Translations under genes and position numbers: made by a program | Notes under the pieces: model-generated | What the model saw: the letters and a program-made list of their open reading frames with translations, nothing else | What the model was told of the DNA's origin: nothing | Database searches by the model: none | Shown: one piece after another, positions 59,640-64,000 of the stretch | How the letters are laid out: every line of letters starts with the position of its first letter | Numbering within the stretch: position 1 is the first letter of the stretch | From: Rutpela maculata | Taxonomy: Eukaryota; Arthropoda; Insecta; Coleoptera; Cerambycidae | Assembly (NCBI GenBank): GCA_936432065.2 | Contig: OW386293.2 | Location: forward strand, 60,199,063-60,263,062 | Reading direction: 5' to 3' | Length of the DNA: 64,000 bases

Positions 59640-62030
59640 ATGGAATTTTTTGTAGGCGATATTAATTTAGATATTCTTAAAGGAAAGGAAGTTAATGTGG
59701 TTCAACAATACCTAAATGAATTATGTCAAAAAGGATTCTATCCGCAAATAAATCTACAAGGGTTGACGAAAATAGCTCATCATGTATCGATCACATCTTT
59801 TTAAAACTGTCTAAACTTGATTCATTTATCTGTGTATCCACCATAATCAAAAGTAGTATTACAGATCACTATTCTGTAGCGATTAGTTTAGTACAAAAGT
59901 TAAAAAAACATATGAAATAAATGAAATGAAATAAAAAATGAAGTTAGAGTTTACGAAAAAATTGATTGAATAAACTATTAAAAACTTTAGAAAGGGAAAG
60001 TTGGTTTGGTATTTTAAATGAGGTAGAGGTAGATTTGGCAACAAATAAGTTTTTAATAAAATACAAGTATGCCATTAGGAGTCTACGACCAAACATTACA
60101 ACAAAAAAAATCAGAGATAAAGAAATTAAAGCCATAGATTAGTGAAAGTCTCATTATTTCGATTCGGGAAAGGGATAAACTTAAACAAAAATTAATAAAA
60201 AATCCGCATAATACTGATTCAAAAGAAAAATATAGAACATATAGAAATAAAATAAAGAAAGTAACAAAAAATAACTATTATAAAAGAAAATCTCAGGAAG
60301 CGCACAATAATATAAAAAGAGTATGGTCAATAATTAATGAATCCACAAATGAAAACGTATCAAAAAATGAAATAAATTAAATTAAACTAGAAAATGATGA
60401 TGTATAACAAATAATAAAATGGAGATTAGCAATGCATTTATTAATTATTTTTCTGAAATTGGGGAAAAAATGGCTGAAAAAATTTTGAAAAATAATAATA
60501 ACAAATAAAAATGAAATTATCCCTCTACTCAATACAATATATTTATTTCCTGTTTCATCAAATAAAATTTTAAACAATATAAACAGTTTAAAAAATAGTG
60601 CATCTCCAGGTTTAGATAATGTAAGTATAAATACAATAAAAAAAACAGCTGTACACATAATTAAACCATTACTCTATATTATAAATTTAGCATTTGTGAA
60701 AGATAGATTTCCGAAACAATTTAAAAAAGCTTGGATCAAACCGATATTTAAATCTGGAGACTCACTTGAAATGAAAAACTATCGACCAATTTCAATTTTA
60801 AGTAATTTTGCTAAAATAATTGAGAAATGTGTAAAAACTAGAATCCTTGAACATTTACAACATATAACATTATATCACCTTCCCAATTTGGCTTTAGAGA
60901 GGGAACATCTACTGTTGATCCCATGCATAGTTTAACACAAGAAGTCACAAGTGCATTAAATATGACAAGAAAGCCTTTGGCGATATTTTTAGATCTCGCC
61001 AAAGCTTTTGACACTCTCTCGCACCCCGAGCTTTTAGATAAACTAAACAAGTATGGCATTCGAGGGATATATGGTGATCTAATCAAGGACTATCTAACAA
61101 ATAGAACAACACAAATTGTAACCATTGATAATGAAAAAGTAAAGAAATAATAATTAAGTACGGTGTTCCCCAGGGAACTGTACTTGGTCCAATTGTGTTT
61201 CAAATATATGTAAATGATATGTTAAATCTACCTGTCCCTGGAAAAATCATCGCTTATGCCGACGATACCGTACTGCTTTTCGTTGATGCCACCTGGGAAG
61301 ATGTCAAAATAAAAACGGAAAATGGCCCGCATTTAGTAACAAACTGGTTAAAACAAAATCTGTTAACACTGAATATAGAAAAAACTAAATTTATAAACTT
61401 TTCTTCAATCGTTGCTGGAAAATCAACTTTTACCAAAATAAAATATCACAAGTGTAAAACTATAGCGAATTGTAAGTGTACAAAATATATTGAGGCATCA
61501 GAACAAGTAAAATATCTTGGTATACACATAGACCAATTTTTAAAATGGAACGTACATGTTGATATCCTAACAAGTAAGCTAAGAAAACTGTTATACCAAT
61601 TCTATCAATTGAGGCAAATTTTCAAGAAACCAACATTAATAAACATATATACCTAAATCCTTCATTGAATCAGTTGTAAGTTATGACATAGTGATATGGG
61701 GGGGGGGGGGGTTATGAATTAGCTTTAAATAGTCTGTATATAATTCAAAAATATTTAATTAAAATTATATTACATAAACCAAAAACATTTCCGACTGAAC
61801 AACTTTTTCATGAGTCAAGATTATTTCATTTACAGGATTTATATATACTATCAACTTTACACTTTGTTCACAAACATAACAATAAAGGAAAATTAATTGA
61901 TCATAAGTATCAAACGCGTGTTAATATAAATAAAAATTATACTATGTCAAAACCTACAAGACTTGCATTCTATAAATCTGTCGCTTATATTGGTTTAAGG
62001 TTATTTAATATGTTAACCTCAGCATATTAG
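59640..62030 (+). pseudogene. 3' portion of the interrupted LINE: endonuclease end, reverse transcriptase, C-terminal region
   Basis: Blocks in order: endonuclease C-terminal part (59640-59920), linker (RDKLKQKLIKNPHNTDSKEK near 60170; RVWSIINESTNENV near 60320), RT start (NSASPGLDNVSINTIKK near 60595; KAWIKPIFKSGDSLEMKNYR then PISILSNFAKIIEK, 60725-60830), the finger region with a frameshift near 60890, LAIFLDLAKAFDTLSHPELL near 60975, YGVPQGTVLGPIVFQIYVND near 61160, IIAYADDTVLLFVD near 61250 (catalytic YADD intact), VKYLGIHIDQFLKWNVHVD near 61510, and the C-terminal part (LYIIQKYLIKIILHKPKTFP, 61735). Frame breaks occur near 60375, 60520, 60890, 61148 and 61655, and a G-run at 61697-61711 looks like a recent expansion. 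Confidence 0.8.
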
Positions 62031-62269
62031 GCAATTAAGAAATAAAATTAAGTTAAAAAATGAACTAAAATTGCATGTTTTAGAAAATATGTCAACTTTC
62101 AAAAATATTGTTAATAAGTAGTAATATTAAATTTTTAATAAATAATAGTCATTACCGTAAGACCTACACATTTTCCTTACTCTATTTTTATGTATACTCA
62201 AATATAATTGATATATTTTATTTGCTGACATCATATATTATGTATCAAAATTTATCTAAATATTTAATA

Positions 62270-62485
62270 TAATACTATAATAATAATATAATACAGGTAA
62301 TACAACCTCTTTATCCCTGAACGTGTAATTTAATTTTGTGTGGTAAGGGAGACGAAAGACATACACCCAGTATCTGAGTATTTCTTTTTCTGAATGAATC
62401 GTAGTTCCACAGCCAGAAATCGAACTCAGGACCCTGGAGTCAAATCTCCTTGACTAACGACTACGCAGATATAATACATTAAATT
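62270..62485 (-). mobile_element. Probable tRNA-derived SINE
   Basis: Read on the minus strand, GCGTAGTCGTTAGTCAAGG (A-box-like, near 62470) is followed ~35 bp later by GAGTTCGATTTC (B-box-like, near 62427), the spacing of an RNA polymerase III internal promoter. About 130 bp of unrelated body follows, and then a TTATATTATTATTATAG tail near 62270-62300. A functional tRNA is unlikely since the cloverleaf is not maintained beyond the boxes. Confidence 0.5.
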
Positions 62486-62864
62486 AACCGAAAGAATTAT
62501 TAGTAATGTAAATAAATAGCCATTCCATAAAATATATTTAATCATTAAATAATTATAATATAAATTACGTATACCCTCATTAATTCATTCTGGGAAATTT
62601 CGGCATGTAAAGTAAAGAAAACAAATGTAAAACTTTACCATACTTGAAGCTTACATTTCAAGTATAACTCAAAAATTTTCACACACTAGAAATAAAACGA
62701 GCAATTTTGCAGATACTACTAAAAGATGAATAAATGCAATAATATGTTTTGCTAAAGATACACGCATTTAAATATTGTCTAATGGTATTATCAATTAAAC
62801 TGATATTTATTAATTTGAATTTTGGTGAGTAAAGTTTACCAGTTTAGGCATTCAGATCAAATTC
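62486..62864. other. No gene recognised
   Basis: AT-rich sequence with no coding signal. Confidence 0.5.
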
Positions 62865-63327
62865 AAAATATTTTGAGATTTTTGGTTCTTGTACATACCA
62901 ATCAATTTTTTTTCACCCCCTTTAATAATGGCGTGGGGGTGGCTAATGCCAAAAATTTTTTTGAGACCTTATAGCTTCTCTTGTATATACTAAATAACAA
63001 TTTTATGGACTCTTACCTGCTTGATTTATTTATTTACCCCCATTTACCTCAATTTACCCCTAACCCTTCGACGGAATAAGATGAAAATATAATCTGGTTC
63101 CAGATCACGTTAAAACACATACGTGTACCAAATTTCAAGTCAATATCTTAAACGGTTCCAGAGTAATCGTGCTCACAAAAAAAGTTACAGACAGACCATC
63201 AGGCAGAATTTTTTTTTCGCTCAAACTTAAAATCTCCACATTTCATAACATTCTAAGCCTATTTGAACAATAAAAATTTCCAAATTTTTTTTCTCGTTAC
63301 TATACTTCCACTGGATGTGAAAGTAAA
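62865..63327 (+). repeat. TACTTCCACATCCAG interspersed repeat, copy 7 (5'-truncated)
   Basis: Starts at AAATATTTTGAGATTTTTGG, keeps GTTACAGACAGACC and ends CTGGATGTGAAAGTAAA. Confidence 0.85.
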
Positions 63328-63458
63328 AACATGTGTTAACATCATTGTGCACTTTCATATTGTTCTTATAACATTATTAATTTTTATTACGTTTGTAATG
63401 TGTATTTTTTAAATCTCGTCAAATAAATGACCACATTTTAATTTTTTATATTTTGTCA

Positions 63459-64000
63459 TTACCTCCGCACCCACATCCACGTAGTGGAGTGGAAGTATAG
63501 TAACGAAAAAAAATTGAATCTATTTTTTTTTCTTCAAATGGGCCTAAAATATCATGAAACTTCGAGATTTTAAGTTTGAACAAAAAAAAAATTTGTCTGT
63601 CTGTCGTTCTGTCTGTTTTTGTGCGCACGATTACTCTGGTACCGTTTATGATAATGACTTGAAATTTGTACACCAATGTATTATGACGAGATCTGAAACT
63701 AGATTATATTTTCATCTTATTCCGATGAATGGTTCGGAGGTAAATACGGGTAAATGAGGGTAAATAGGTAATGCAAGCTAGTAGGTGTCCATAAAATTGG
63801 GATTTAGGGTATGTACGAGAAGTTCCTAATTGTATCAATCACCTCTACTGTTACCTTCATTGCCATCCCCACAATGGGATAAAGAATAAAATTGTGATTT
63901 AGTGTGTATACAAGAACCAAGGACTTCAAAAGGTTTTTGGCATTAGCCACCTCCTCTGCCACCCCCCAGTACCACCCGCACTACCGTGTGGCACATTGTT
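63459..64000 (-). repeat. TACTTCCACATCCAG interspersed repeat, copy 8 (runs off the window)
   Basis: Begins ATTACCTCCGCACCCACATC, a diverged terminus, followed by GTGGAAGTATAGTAACGA, a short CTGTCTGTCGTTCTG tract, and the ACCACCC zone near the window end. Confidence 0.85.

Larger units (their letters stand above)
55330..62110 (+). mobile_element. Jockey/CR1-like LINE split by a Dong/R4-type insertion
   Basis: The 5' part (55435-55820) encodes an AP-endonuclease N-terminus: HMNIRSV near 55450, IILSESWHIE near 55550, IPNYVCYYNEANFNKNDRVV near 55590 and ASIFVDD near 55790. After the insertion, the frame resumes with FVGDINLDILKGKEVNVV at 59645 and SSSCIDHIFLKL at 59783. The linker and RT follow (60200-61660), then the C-terminal region to about 62030. 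Order and spacing show a single older element, interrupted in the endonuclease. Multiple stops and frameshifts exist in both halves, so it was probably dead or has decayed since. ORF1 was not found. Confidence 0.85.

Noticed and set aside
62400..62480. Functional tRNA gene
   Set aside because: Only the A- and B-box-like segments are present; acceptor and anticodon stems do not form.

Overview
This 64 kb window is AT-rich eukaryotic DNA, most likely from a repeat-rich insect. The basis is the set of mobile-element families (R4/Dong-like, RTE-like and Jockey/CR1-like non-LTR elements; Tc1/mariner, hAT, piggyBac and foldback elements), GT-AG splice signals, long microsatellites and no bacterial operon structure. 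The species cannot be named from the sequence. Nearly everything is transposon-derived, nested and decayed.

The one convincing host gene piece is a short intact exon on the minus strand (22801-23114). It encodes part of the WD40 protein chromatin assembly factor 1 subunit B (CAF-1 p60) and has clean splice sites, but I found no other exon of the gene. Other gene-like pieces are small or broken: a CXC cysteine-rich fragment at the left edge, a PHD-finger/coiled-coil ORF (probably LINE ORF1), THAP-like and SWIM-like relics near 9-10 kb, and a short zinc-motif N-terminus at 41 kb.

Layout. 0-5 kb: CXC fragment, a possible LTR, PHD ORF. 5.2-12.6 kb: a TA-flanked element with ~0.6 kb inverted ends; an RTE-like LINE with a 22-bp target duplication lies inside it, and a 1.7 kb near-palindrome sits in its right arm. 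13.3-17.1 kb: an R4-like relic split by a 2.6 kb hAT-type palindromic element with an 8-bp duplication. 17.3-20.1 kb: LINE relics. 20.2-21.6 kb: a three-level nest (MITE in piggyBac MITE in mariner-type element). 21.7-28.5 kb: LINE relics, the CAF-1 exon, and a Tc1/mariner element with a broken transposase. 29-32 kb: MITEs and a 1.2 kb uninterrupted (GT)n tract. 32.7-34.9 kb: R4-like relics. 35-42 kb: a 30-bp minisatellite present as two opposed arrays, a foldback, and LINE pieces. 38-49 kb and 62.8-64 kb: many copies of one ~0.7 kb interspersed repeat. 49.4-54.3 kb: two large foldbacks.

55.4-62.1 kb: the best-preserved unit, a Dong/R4-type retrotransposon with an uninterrupted 1,185-codon ORF and poly(A) tail. 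It is inserted at a TAA repeat inside the endonuclease domain of an older LINE. Interactions between units are mainly structural (insertion and nesting); no pathway or operon is present.
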